A DNA stretch of 22,857 nucleotides from JAXFQS01 sp034178815. Lineage in GTDB: Bacteria > Verrucomicrobiota > Kiritimatiellia > RFP12 > DVOR01. The stretch's first letter is position 1. Each line of letters opens with the position of its first letter. This document shows positions 1 through 7,762 of this stretch, piece after piece. Made by a program: the position numbers and the translations under genes. The notes under the pieces are model-generated. The model was not told where the DNA came from, did not search any database, and saw only the letters and a program-made list of their open reading frames with translations. Location: assembly GCA_034178815.1 (NCBI GenBank), contig JAXFQS010000067.1, positions 1-22,857 of the forward strand. Direction: 5' to 3'.

Positions 1-813
1 GTGGATATCCCACAGTTTCGGATGTGCCAATGTGCAGTCAAATGTCATTGATAGGTTTACCCTAGGAGGAACCTCCACGATTCGGTGTTGGCAAATCGTG
101 GAGGCGTTGGCTTTGGATCGAGGCGCGATGGTCAGGGAGACGGTTACCTTCTGGGGCTTGCTCAGACGATTTGCGAGGCTGAAGGTCGTTTTGACCTGGG
201 CGTTATGCTGGGATTTGATGTGGGCAGTGACCGCTACCGAATCCGGGATGATATGTACGCCTGGCGCGGATTCGACTCGGACGGAACGGTAGATTCCCGC
301 ACCAGGATACCACCGGGAGTTATGGTTACGCGTATCAGCCTGGACGGTCAGGAGGTTGGTTCCCTCTTTGATCCACTTGGAGACATCAAGCCGGAATCCC
401 ATATAACCATAATCCCACCCGCCGGCGAAGTGCCCGTTTAGCCAGACCTTGGGGCGGGCCATGACGCCATCGAACTCAAGCCAAACTACGCCTCCAGCAG
501 TGAGGTCATCCAGCATTGGACGGGGAAGTTCGATCTCCGTGCGATACCATCCTATGCCTCGCCAAGGAAGTTTCCCCGTGTTCCCGTCCCCATCTGGTTG
601 GAATGGCCCTGCAATGGCCCAATCGTGCGGAATTTCCACCTCCTCCCAAGCCGAATCGTCATACCCAACTGCGGCAACATCAAGTCTCCCTTGTGGATTC
701 CTTGTGAAGCGCCAGCCAGCCCCATCAAGAGAGAGAACGGCACCATTGGCAAAAGATATGGTCACCAACAGAATAAGCGGAAGAATGGGCTCAAGCAGAA
801 GTGTGGCGCGCAT
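1..813 (-). CDS. Glycoside hydrolase family 2 (beta-galactosidase-like), N-terminal part, cut by window edge
   Basis: The minus-strand frame is open from an ATG at 813 to the window edge (271 codons, no stop), so only the N-terminal part is present. Residues 1-25 look like a Sec signal peptide: a positive start, then a leucine/isoleucine-rich core ending near FANGA. The mature part begins with the jelly-roll sugar-binding domain of GH2 enzymes. Visible family marks are W-x-x-V-x-IPHDW near residues 56-64, LPWRGIGWYR near 82-91, VWLNG, and a GAGIYRSV stretch, followed by the start of the immunoglobulin-like domain. The catalytic TIM barrel lies off the window, so the substrate (beta-galactoside, glucuronide or other) cannot be told. 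An SD-like AAGGGA sits four bases before the ATG, and a good promoter lies about 30 bases further up. It is divergent from metXW and functionally unrelated to it. Domain assignment is from established family motifs. Confidence 0.88.
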   Translation of the reverse strand, partial: MRATLLLEPILPLILLVTISFANGAVLSLDGAGWRFTRNPQGRLDVAAVGYDDSAWEEVEIPHDWAIAGPFQPDGDGNTGKLPWRGIGWYRTEIELPRPMLDDLTAGGVVWLEFDGVMARPKVWLNGHFAGGWDYGYMGFRLDVSKWIKEGTNLLTVQADTRNHNSRWYPGAGIYRSVRVESAPGVHIIPDSVAVTAHIKSQHNAQVKTTFSLANRLSKPQKVTVSLTIAPRSKANASTICQHRIVEVPPRVNLSMTFDCTLAHPKLWDIH

Positions 814-850
814 AAAAGTCCCTTGGTAGTAAGGTTATGGAGTCGTACGA

Positions 851-879
851 AAGATACAGAAATCCATCGCAATTGTCAA
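851..879 (-). promoter_or_regulatory. Sigma70-type promoter for the GH2 gene
   Basis: On the minus strand a perfect -35 TTGACA (874-879) is followed by a 17-base spacer and TATCTT (851-856) as -10. Transcription would start near 844, giving a leader of roughly 30 bases before the ATG at 813, with an SD-like AAGGGA in it. Spacing and hexamers fit the housekeeping consensus; no activity data. Confidence 0.6.
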
Positions 880-946
880 GCACAGCCTCTAGGAATCCCA
901 TTAAACCTATACCGACCATTGCCCAAACGAGGAAATCATCTTGCAG

Positions 947-974
947 GTGACACTACCTTTTACGACTATGTCAC
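947..974. promoter_or_regulatory. Weak dyad in the divergent intergenic region
   Basis: GTGACA (947-952) and TGTCAC (969-974) form a perfect 6-bp inverted repeat with a 16-base spacer, lying between the two divergent promoters. It could be an operator for either gene. Short arms of this kind arise by chance, so this is only a candidate. The rest of 814-1104 holds the two promoters and nothing else I can name; no SAM riboswitch is seen. Confidence 0.2.
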
Positions 975-1067
975 GATGAACGGAGCAATGAAGACAGAAT
1001 ATGCTTCTAAATGCGGCGCGGATGAAGCATGCAGGATGCGAAGAGCTCCTGGCGAATGGGCTTCTTC

Positions 1068-1096
1068 TTGAAGAAGTAAGGGCAGTTTGATATACT
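1068..1096 (+). promoter_or_regulatory. Promoter of the metXW gene cluster; predicted leaderless start
   Basis: TTGAAG (1068-1073), a 17-base spacer and TATACT (1091-1096) form a good housekeeping promoter. The metXW ATG begins at 1105, only 8 bases after the -10 box, so the predicted transcript starts at or within a few bases of the start codon and leaves no room for an SD site. An inverted repeat CTTCTT-G-AAGAAG (1064-1076) overlaps the -35 box and could be an operator. Confidence 0.6.
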
Positions 1097-1104
1097 AACT
1101 GGGT

Positions 1105-2928
1105 ATGAGTTTTGACTGGAAAAGCAAATCTATCGGAGTGGTTCAGCCGCAAGTCCTAAAGTTGAAGTTGCCGGAGGGCGGCTTGCGTCTGCGCCACGGC
1201 GGCGTACTGCCTGAGGTCTCAGTTGCTTACGAGGCCTTTGGCACGCTCAAACCCGATCGTAGCAATGTCGTATTCATTTGCCACGCATTGACCGGAGACG
1301 CGCATGTGGCCGGGTGGCGCCCAGAGGACGACCAGTTGCGCCCGCCTACGGGGTGGTGGGACGGAATGGTCTGTTCTGGCGGAGGTATCGATACGGATGT
1401 CTATTATGTAGTCTGCGCCAATATTCTCGGAGGCTGCAGTGGCACGACAGGACCATCCTCAATCAATCCGGCTACAGGCAAGCCATACGGCTCATCGTTT
1501 CCGCAGGTGACCATGCAGGACATGGTCGATGTCAATGTCATGCTCTTACGGCAGTTGGGCTTTGACCATCTCGCTGCGGTTGTGGGGGGAAGTTTCGGCG
1601 GAATGCTCACAATTGACTGGATTGTGCGCTATCCGGAGATGGTGGACAATGCGGTCGTGATTGCCGCTGCGCCCAATCTCAATACCCAGGCGCTTGCGTT
1701 TGACATTATTGGCAGGCAGGCAATCGTCGAAGATCCCAACTGGCAAGGGGGCGATTACTATGGTGGCCCGCGTCCGGATGCCGGATTGGCCCGAGCCCGG
1801 AAATTGGCTCATATCACCTACCTTTCCCAGCAGATGATGGAGCGCAAGTTCGGGCGCAATAAGCAACAGGAGTGGGTTCAGGCCGACTTCGATTTCCAGT
1901 TGCGCCACCAGAGGATGTTCCGCTCCCAGTTCCAGGTTGAAAGTTATCTCGAGCATCAGGGAAATAAGTTCGTGGCCCGTTTCGACGCGAACTCCTATCT
2001 GCATATCCTTCGTGCTTTGGACGAGTTTGATATAGCGGAGACCTATGGGCATGGGGATTTGACCAAAGCCGTCGAATCCATTCGCGCCCGAGTACTGATT
2101 TGTTCGCTCAGCGGGGATTGGCTGTTCACCGCGGAGCAACAGGAAGAGTTGGCCAAAGCATTGGCGGCGGCTGGGAAGAATGTATCCTATTGCAATCTCG
2201 AGGCCCCGGCTGGGCATGATGCATTCTTGACGCATATTTGCGATTTGCGGCTTATCGTCCGCGCCTTTATGCCGGCACATCGATACCATTATACCCCTAT
2301 CATTTCCGACCGCGAGCATGCTGAGATACTTGCACTCGTGCCGAATGGTGCGAGTGTAATCGACCTTGGTTGCGGTGATGGTTCTCTCTTGGCGTTGCTT
2401 GCGGAGCGCAAGGGGACGTGTGGACTTGGCGTCGAATTGAATCTGGACAAAATCATACAGGCGGTTCATATCGGGCAGAATGTCATGCGCTCGAACTTGG
2501 ACCATGCCGCGCCTATTCTGCCGAGTCACCGGTACGACCTGGCCATTCTCTGCGAAACTTTGCAGGTGATTCGCGATGCGGACAGGTTGCTGGATCGTCT
2601 CTTCGACTTGGCCAACGAGGCGATATTGGCTATTCCGAACTTCGGGCATTGGCGCTTGCGGGCATATCTCTGCATCCACGGCATGACGCCAAAGAGCGAG
2701 ACGCTTCCTCACGAGTGGTACAATACGCCCAACATTCATATCATCACATTCAAGGATTTCCGGAAGATGTGCCGCGACAAGGATGTGGAACTTGAGTGCG
2801 TTGTGCCGATAGCCAATCGCTGGTTTGACAGGCTAATGCTCAAGTTCGGGCTAATCAACACATTTGCCGAGCAGGTTGTTGTCAAAATCCGCCGTAAAAA
2901 CCAAACGAAAGAGGCGACGTCTTTATGA
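1105..2928 (+). CDS. metXW: Fused homoserine O-acyltransferase / MetW methyltransferase-like protein
   Basis: This 607-residue protein joins two methionine-pathway proteins. Residues 1 to about 390 are MetX, an alpha/beta hydrolase that transfers an acyl group from acyl-CoA to homoserine. The nucleophile is S163 in GGSFGGM, with D338 (SGDWLF) and H371 (PAGHDAF) completing the triad. After a short joint, residues from about 395 to 600 are MetW, a SAM-methyltransferase-like protein with the binding loop LGCGDG at 421-426. In many Proteobacteria metX and metW are adjacent separate genes, so the fusion fits a known partnership. Whether the donor is acetyl- or succinyl-CoA cannot be read from the sequence with certainty; family knowledge links MetW partners to some succinyl-type enzymes. 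It is the first gene of a seven-gene cluster, and its stop overlaps the cysE start (ATGA). The ATG at 1105 is favoured because the protein starts in a normal MetX N-terminus right after the promoter. Confidence 0.93.
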   Translation: MSFDWKSKSIGVVQPQVLKLKLPEGGLRLRHGGVLPEVSVAYEAFGTLKPDRSNVVFICHALTGDAHVAGWRPEDDQLRPPTGWWDGMVCSGGGIDTDVYYVVCANILGGCSGTTGPSSINPATGKPYGSSFPQVTMQDMVDVNVMLLRQLGFDHLAAVVGGSFGGMLTIDWIVRYPEMVDNAVVIAAAPNLNTQALAFDIIGRQAIVEDPNWQGGDYYGGPRPDAGLARARKLAHITYLSQQMMERKFGRNKQQEWVQADFDFQLRHQRMFRSQFQVESYLEHQGNKFVARFDANSYLHILRALDEFDIAETYGHGDLTKAVESIRARVLICSLSGDWLFTAEQQEELAKALAAAGKNVSYCNLEAPAGHDAFLTHICDLRLIVRAFMPAHRYHYTPIISDREHAEILALVPNGASVIDLGCGDGSLLALLAERKGTCGLGVELNLDKIIQAVHIGQNVMRSNLDHAAPILPSHRYDLAILCETLQVIRDADRLLDRLFDLANEAILAIPNFGHWRLRAYLCIHGMTPKSETLPHEWYNTPNIHIITFKDFRKMCRDKDVELECVVPIANRWFDRLMLKFGLINTFAEQVVVKIRRKNQTKEATSL

Positions 2929-3746
2929 GCCGTCCTTGCCCCAGTTGCCCCGCTGCTGCCAATCTCCCGAACCGTCACGCAATCATTCGGGTGCTAGAAC
3001 AACTTCTTGCGACGCTCTATCCGGGTTGTTATGGCCATCCCGAATGTCCGCGCGAGGAAATCGCATCTATGTTATCGGATCAGGTTCACCGTGTGCTTCA
3101 CTACCAGTCGGAGTATGACAGTGTTCCTGCAACGGCTTGCCGGCAGCGCGCAACCGATGTCACGACGGCTTTCCTTGACCAACTTCCCGCAATCCGCTTG
3201 TTATTGCAGGAGGACATACAAGCTGCCTACGAGGGCGATCCGGCGGCCAGGTCGCACATGGAAATCATTATGAGTTATCCGGGACATTATGCCGTCACGG
3301 TGCACCGGTTGGCTCACGCGCTCTATGGTCTTGGCGTGCCATTGATTCCCCGCGTTATGTCCGAGCATGCCCACTCTCTGACGGGCATCGACATTCATCC
3401 GGGGGCGCAAATTGGGCCTGGCTTCTTTATCGACCATGGGACGGGCGTGGTCATTGGTGAGACTTGTGTTATTGGGTGCCATGTCAAACTCTACCAAGGC
3501 GTGACGCTCGGGGCCTTGAGTTTTGCAAAGGAGGAGGATGGTTCGCTGGTCAAAGGTGTCAAGCGCCACCCGAATGTGGAGGACAATGTGGTTATTTACG
3601 CGGGCGCTACAATCCTGGGAGGGGGCACGGTCATTGGTAAGGGCGCGGTCATTGGCGGCAATGTCTGGCTCATCCACTCTGTTCCTCCGGGGGCGAAAGT
3701 CTACAACCAACAGCCCGCACCGGTTATCAAGACCGATCCCAACTGA
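2925..3746 (+). CDS. cysE: Serine O-acetyltransferase
   Basis: The 273-residue protein catalyses acetyl-CoA + L-serine to O-acetylserine, the entry step of cysteine synthesis. The N-terminal half is the helical serine acetyltransferase domain, with the family stretch DPAARSHMEIIMSYPG near residues 105-120 and then VHRLAHALY. The C-terminal half is a left-handed beta-helix of hexapeptide repeats (IHPGAQIGPGFFIDHGTG, then VVIGETCVIG, and further VIGKGAVIGG turns), with the catalytic His in the HPGA/DHGTG region. A cysteine-containing N-terminal extension (CPSCPAA) makes it a little longer than short CysE forms. The ATG overlaps the metXW stop by 4 nt, which suggests translational coupling, and a GAGG lies about 10 bases upstream. 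Together with MetXW it supplies both acylated precursors for sulfur assimilation. Confidence 0.93.
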   Translation: MSRPCPSCPAAANLPNRHAIIRVLEQLLATLYPGCYGHPECPREEIASMLSDQVHRVLHYQSEYDSVPATACRQRATDVTTAFLDQLPAIRLLLQEDIQAAYEGDPAARSHMEIIMSYPGHYAVTVHRLAHALYGLGVPLIPRVMSEHAHSLTGIDIHPGAQIGPGFFIDHGTGVVIGETCVIGCHVKLYQGVTLGALSFAKEEDGSLVKGVKRHPNVEDNVVIYAGATILGGGTVIGKGAVIGGNVWLIHSVPPGAKVYNQQPAPVIKTDPN

Positions 3747-3751
3747 TTGCT

Positions 3752-5236
3752 ATGGATGTAGAGACGCTCAACCAACATCTTGAGGCGATTCTTTGCAACC
3801 ATTCGTCTGCGACAAACCTGCCTGCCAATGTCGCCTTCATCTTGAAGGGGTGGGGGAAGGAGTGGGTCTGCCGGCGCAATGAGCACTGGGTCGTCACGGG
3901 GCCGAATGGCTCTGGCAAGAGTTATCTCGCGGCCCTGCTTGCTGACGAACTTCCCATATGCGGTTGCAACCTGGAAATGGCGCCAGACTTGGAAGAGAGC
4001 CGTGCCCAAGTGACCTTTTCCCAGCAGCAGAGCGCAGCATCTGGCAGTTGGCTTCAGGCACGCTGGCATGGCCCCGGCGAGGTTGAAGATGTCACTGTCA
4101 AGGACTTTCTCTCCTACGATTCCGTCCACGACATCAATCCCTACGAAGTTGTTCGGCGATCCCCCAAAGAACTACGGGACCATGCCGCCCGTCTGCGCCG
4201 TATTGCCGCACGCCTGGGCTTGAAACCTTTGCTGACGCGAACCGTCGTGCAACTCTCCAATGGCGAGACACGATTGGTCTTGCTGACCCGTGCCCTTCTG
4301 AAAAATCCGCGTCTTTTGATTCTCGACGATCCCTTCGCCGGACTCTCCCCTGAGCGGCGCACTGTGCTCAAGAATTTTCTCGACGAATTGGCCCCCAAGA
4401 CTACGATGGTGCTGATGCTGCGCAACGCCGATGAAGTGCTATCCTGCGCGACAGATGAACTTTTTCTCGACCAGTTGAAAATCGTTCGCTTCGCCAAACC
4501 CCAGCCCCTCACGCATCACACGAAGCCCCACCAATGGATTCTCCCCCCGACTTTCAAATCCCCGGCGGAAAAGGGAGTCCCAGTCATCGAGATGGATGGC
4601 GTGACCATCGCCTATGGCAAGCGTAAAGTCATTGACAATCTACACTGGCGCGTACTTAAAGGCGAACGCTGGCTTATCACCGGACCAAATGGTTGCGGTA
4701 AGACCACGCTCATCTCCCTCATTACAGGCGACAATCCAGCAGCCTACCGGAGCCCAATCCGAATCTTTGGGCGTGCCCGAAAAGTCGGCGAGTGCATTTG
4801 GTCAATCCGCCGCAAAATCGCCCAGGTTTCACCTGAGCAGCAGACTTACTTCAACCCTGCTCAAACTGTGCTGGAAGCCGTCATTTCGAACCATCTCGAC
4901 GATTATGGGCAACCGCTCCCTATGACCCGTCAGCGGCTGCAAAAGGCTCGGCAAAACCTCAAACTCTTGGATTTGCAATCGAGTGAAAAACGGACTTGCG
5001 GTTCCCTTTCGGCAGGCGAGCAGAGGCTCGTGCTTTTCGCTCGGGCATTCACGGCCGCCCCTCAGATGCTGATACTGGATGAACCCTGCCTCAATCTCGA
5101 TCGAGAGACCCGAACAAAGGTTTTGCGCTTGCTCTCGGGATTACTGGAAACGCACAGGGATATGACTGTACTCTGCGTCGCCCATCGGCAATCCTATGTC
5201 CCCGATGGATTTCACTATCGCTTGGCCTTGGGGTGA
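3752..5236 (+). CDS. modF: ModF-like protein with two ABC ATPase domains
   Basis: This 494-residue protein has two ABC ATPase domains and no membrane segment. Domain 1 has Walker A GPNGSGKS (50-57), signature LSNGE (168-172) and Walker B LLILDD (188-193). Domain 2 has GPNGCGKT (311-318), LSAGE (419-423), LILDEP ending at 445 and switch histidine H478. Length and layout match E. coli ModF (PhrA), and the stretch around TGDNPAAYRSPIRIFG resembles the same region of ModF as I remember it. Site 1 looks degenerate: the catalytic Glu after Walker B is Asp (D193), and the switch His is replaced within LMLRNADE. The second of these changes is also my recollection for E. coli ModF. The role of ModF is poorly known, and no molybdate transporter genes (modABC) are next to it. 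It starts 5 bases after cysE with no clear SD. The gene name rests on similarity only. Confidence 0.75.
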   Translation: MDVETLNQHLEAILCNHSSATNLPANVAFILKGWGKEWVCRRNEHWVVTGPNGSGKSYLAALLADELPICGCNLEMAPDLEESRAQVTFSQQQSAASGSWLQARWHGPGEVEDVTVKDFLSYDSVHDINPYEVVRRSPKELRDHAARLRRIAARLGLKPLLTRTVVQLSNGETRLVLLTRALLKNPRLLILDDPFAGLSPERRTVLKNFLDELAPKTTMVLMLRNADEVLSCATDELFLDQLKIVRFAKPQPLTHHTKPHQWILPPTFKSPAEKGVPVIEMDGVTIAYGKRKVIDNLHWRVLKGERWLITGPNGCGKTTLISLITGDNPAAYRSPIRIFGRARKVGECIWSIRRKIAQVSPEQQTYFNPAQTVLEAVISNHLDDYGQPLPMTRQRLQKARQNLKLLDLQSSEKRTCGSLSAGEQRLVLFARAFTAAPQMLILDEPCLNLDRETRTKVLRLLSGLLETHRDMTVLCVAHRQSYVPDGFHYRLALG

Positions 5237-5240
5237 GATT

Positions 5241-6593
5241 ATGTCTGAGCTTTCCCCATTGACCCGAACGCGAATTCGCCGCTTCTTCAGGAACCGGCTT
5301 GCTACTGCTGCACTAGTCCTTTTGGCCTTCCTTTCCTTGATTGGTCTGAGCGCGCCTTGGATTGCCCCCGTCTCGCCGCATGAGATTACACCTCTTGATG
5401 AACTCGAACCCTATGTGTCAGTCGATCTGACCCTTCGTCCCAAGAGCCAGACGGGACGCTTTGACCTCCTATCGGATGGACAGGTTACCAATGTTCTAGT
5501 GCCTCAAGGCATTCTAAAGCCCGGGGACAAACTCGACGAATGCTTCTCCTTGTCGGTAGAACAGGCGCGGCAGATTGCTAACCATTTCCAGCCAGGCAAA
5601 CATCCCCGTTTGCTTCTTTCCGTCCAGGACAAGCGTCTGTCTCAATGGCATCTCCGATTCCTTCCGGTAGTCTCGACCAATCGCCATTCTGTGCTGCGGG
5701 TCGGGGTCTGGCCCGAGAGTTGCTCACTTGCAACGTTTTCCCTCCGTTTCCCCAATCCGAGTGGGCCTGCGTGGAAAAAACTTTCAAAGCGTGAGCAGCA
5801 GCAGTTGACCGCGTGGGCGCAGCACCCTGGCATGACAAATGTGGTTTGGCAAGGTATCTCGACAGATTTGACTGTGACGCGAGCCAGTGTGACCTGGCCC
5901 TTTCGCCCGGTTCCGCACCATCCTTTGGGCGTAGACTCGGCTGGGCGCGATGTGCTCGCTCGGATTCTCTACGGTTTGCGTATCTCTTTGGCATTTGGCT
6001 TAGCATTGGCTTTGTGGAGTGCCCTATTTGGGATAGTCATAGGGGCGCTCCAGGGATACTTTGGCGGGTGGGTTGATGTTTGTTGCCAGCGTGTGACGGA
6101 GATATGGTCGGCCTTGCCGTTTCTTTATGTAATGGTCTTTGTCGGGGCTGTTGTAGGTCGGAGTTTTCTCGTGCTGTTGCTCTGCTATGGTGCGTTCAAC
6201 TGGATTGGGGTCTCTTATTACATGCGAGGCGAGTTTCTTCGGTTGCGCCAACAGCCTTTTGTCGAGGCTGCGGTGACGCAGCATCTCAGCAAACGACGCA
6301 TTATTTTCCGCCATATTCTGCCCAATGCGCTGACGCCTATTATAACCCTTTTCCCTTTTAACCTTGTTGGGGCAATCGCTTCACTGGTGGCTCTTGACTT
6401 TCTCGGTTTCGGGTTGCCACCGCTGACGCCTAGTCTCGGGGAACTACTTCAGCAGGCGCAGCAATTCCGTTGGGCATGGTGGCTGATTTTCTACCCTTCG
6501 TTTGTGATCTTTCTCGTGATGCTCGCCACCATTATGGTTGGCGAGGGAATTCGCGAGGCCTTTGCGCCCAAAGCCAGAAATCACTTGGAGTAG
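5241..6593 (+). CDS. ABC transporter permease, YejE/OppC-like, with long extracytoplasmic insert
   Basis: The 450-residue protein has a first membrane segment at about residues 17-38, an unusual region of roughly 190 residues outside the membrane, and then the OppC-type permease core starting at LGVDSAGRDVLARILYG. The core has several hydrophobic segments and the late motifs RHILPNA and LDFLGFGLPPLTPSLGELL, which resemble YejE, the permease of the microcin C/oligopeptide-type importer. The EAA loop is present (E342-A-A), but the glycine expected four residues later is H348. None of the partner genes (substrate-binding protein, second permease, ATPase) is in the window; the ModF-like ATPase upstream is not of the usual dipeptide-importer type. 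The ATG at 5241 was preferred over an in-frame start at 5196 because it leaves a normal 4-base gap after modF and puts a GGGGTGAG just before the start. The substrate is unknown. Confidence 0.8.
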   Translation: MSELSPLTRTRIRRFFRNRLATAALVLLAFLSLIGLSAPWIAPVSPHEITPLDELEPYVSVDLTLRPKSQTGRFDLLSDGQVTNVLVPQGILKPGDKLDECFSLSVEQARQIANHFQPGKHPRLLLSVQDKRLSQWHLRFLPVVSTNRHSVLRVGVWPESCSLATFSLRFPNPSGPAWKKLSKREQQQLTAWAQHPGMTNVVWQGISTDLTVTRASVTWPFRPVPHHPLGVDSAGRDVLARILYGLRISLAFGLALALWSALFGIVIGALQGYFGGWVDVCCQRVTEIWSALPFLYVMVFVGAVVGRSFLVLLLCYGAFNWIGVSYYMRGEFLRLRQQPFVEAAVTQHLSKRRIIFRHILPNALTPIITLFPFNLVGAIASLVALDFLGFGLPPLTPSLGELLQQAQQFRWAWWLIFYPSFVIFLVMLATIMVGEGIREAFAPKARNHLE

Positions 6594-6595
6594 CC

Positions 6596-7762
6596 ATGCA
6601 AATTGATACGCCGGCATTTGTCATAGACCTAGAGGCGCTTGAGCGGAATGCCGTGGTCTTAGGCGAGGTCAAGCGCCGGGCAGGGTGCAAGATTTTGCTT
6701 GCGCTCAAGGCCTTTTCGCTCCCGGCAGCATTGTCCCCGTTTAAGGGGCGTCTAGATGGTGTCTGCGCAAGTTCCGTCCACGAGGCCCGCTTGGGTGTCG
6801 AGGCCTTTGGTTCCGAGGTTCATGCTTTCGCGGCAGCCTTTACCGAAACGCAAATGCGCGAACTTGTGGACTTGGGAGTAGACCACTTCACATTCAACTC
6901 ATTCCGTCAACTGGCTCTCTTCCGCCGAGTCTGTTCCCGCCCAGCCACAATCGGGCTACGAGTCAATCCGGAACATTCGGAAGGGCAAACGCCCATTTAT
7001 GATCCCTGTGCCCGATTTTCTCGCTTAGGAATCGTTCGGACAGCTTTCAACGATCGGGACCTTGAGGAAGTAACGGGGCTACACTTTCACAACCTATGTG
7101 AGCAGAACGCAGATTGCTTCGTTCGGACCCTTGCCGCTTTCGAGAATCGTTTCGCCACTATTATCCCACATATGAAATGGTTTAACTTCGGCGGCGGTCA
7201 CCACATTACTCGCCCCGATTACGACATTGATTTGTTGGTAGCGACAATCTGCTCATTTCGCCGCCGCCACGGAAATCCAACCGTTTACCTTGAACCTGGC
7301 GAGGCCTGCGCACTGAATGCCGGCACGCTTGCGGCGACAGTTGTGGATGTGGTAGAGAACGGGATGCCTATTGCCATTCTTGATGCGTCTTGTGCCTGTC
7401 ATACGCCCGATGTTATGGAAATGCCCTATCGGCCGCGAATCTTCCGCCAATCCGACTGGCAAGGGAATGCTCAAAAGGGTGCTCGTGCCGAGTGCGCGGG
7501 AGAGCCCAATCAGAACCCCTATACCTATCGCCTAGCAGGCCCATCTTGTTTGGCAGGAGATGTCTTCGGGGACTACTCCTTTGAGACCCCGTTGTCCCCT
7601 GGAGACCGACTCTATTTTGAAGATATGGCTCACTATACGCTTGTCAAGACGAACACCTTCAATGGCATCAATTTACCCTCCATCTACCTGCGGTATGCCG
7701 ACGGAGGTTTGGAGTTGGTGAGACAATTCGGATATAGTGACTTCATCGGGCGGCTTGTGTGA
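6596..7762 (+). CDS. nspC: Carboxynorspermidine/carboxyspermidine decarboxylase
   Basis: The 388-residue protein belongs to the alanine-racemase-fold PLP decarboxylases and reads as NspC, which removes CO2 from carboxy(nor)spermidine in the alternative polyamine pathway. The N-terminus MQIDTPAFVIDLEALERN is typical. PLP lysine is K38 in LALKAF; the phosphate-binding GGG is at 199-201; EPGEA is at 233-237; and the C-terminal catalytic CxxxD motif is C318 to D322 within GPSCLAGD. Length agrees with the family. A GGAG lies 5 bases before the ATG, which is better than an earlier in-frame start inside the permease gene. The usual partner, a Lys1-like carboxynorspermidine dehydrogenase, is not adjacent. 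The stop overlaps the start of the next gene (GTGA). Confidence 0.88.
   Translation: MQIDTPAFVIDLEALERNAVVLGEVKRRAGCKILLALKAFSLPAALSPFKGRLDGVCASSVHEARLGVEAFGSEVHAFAAAFTETQMRELVDLGVDHFTFNSFRQLALFRRVCSRPATIGLRVNPEHSEGQTPIYDPCARFSRLGIVRTAFNDRDLEEVTGLHFHNLCEQNADCFVRTLAAFENRFATIIPHMKWFNFGGGHHITRPDYDIDLLVATICSFRRRHGNPTVYLEPGEACALNAGTLAATVVDVVENGMPIAILDASCACHTPDVMEMPYRPRIFRQSDWQGNAQKGARAECAGEPNQNPYTYRLAGPSCLAGDVFGDYSFETPLSPGDRLYFEDMAHYTLVKTNTFNGINLPSIYLRYADGGLELVRQFGYSDFIGRLV

Noticed and set aside
814..1104. SAM or other riboswitch before metXW
   Set aside because: The promoter lies only 8 bases before the start codon, leaving no transcribed leader, and no conserved riboswitch core was seen.
1546..2739. 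397-codon open frame antisense to metXW
   Set aside because: It lies wholly opposite a gene with clear catalytic motifs, has no recognisable domain, and its composition is that expected from the mirror of a GC-rich codon pattern.
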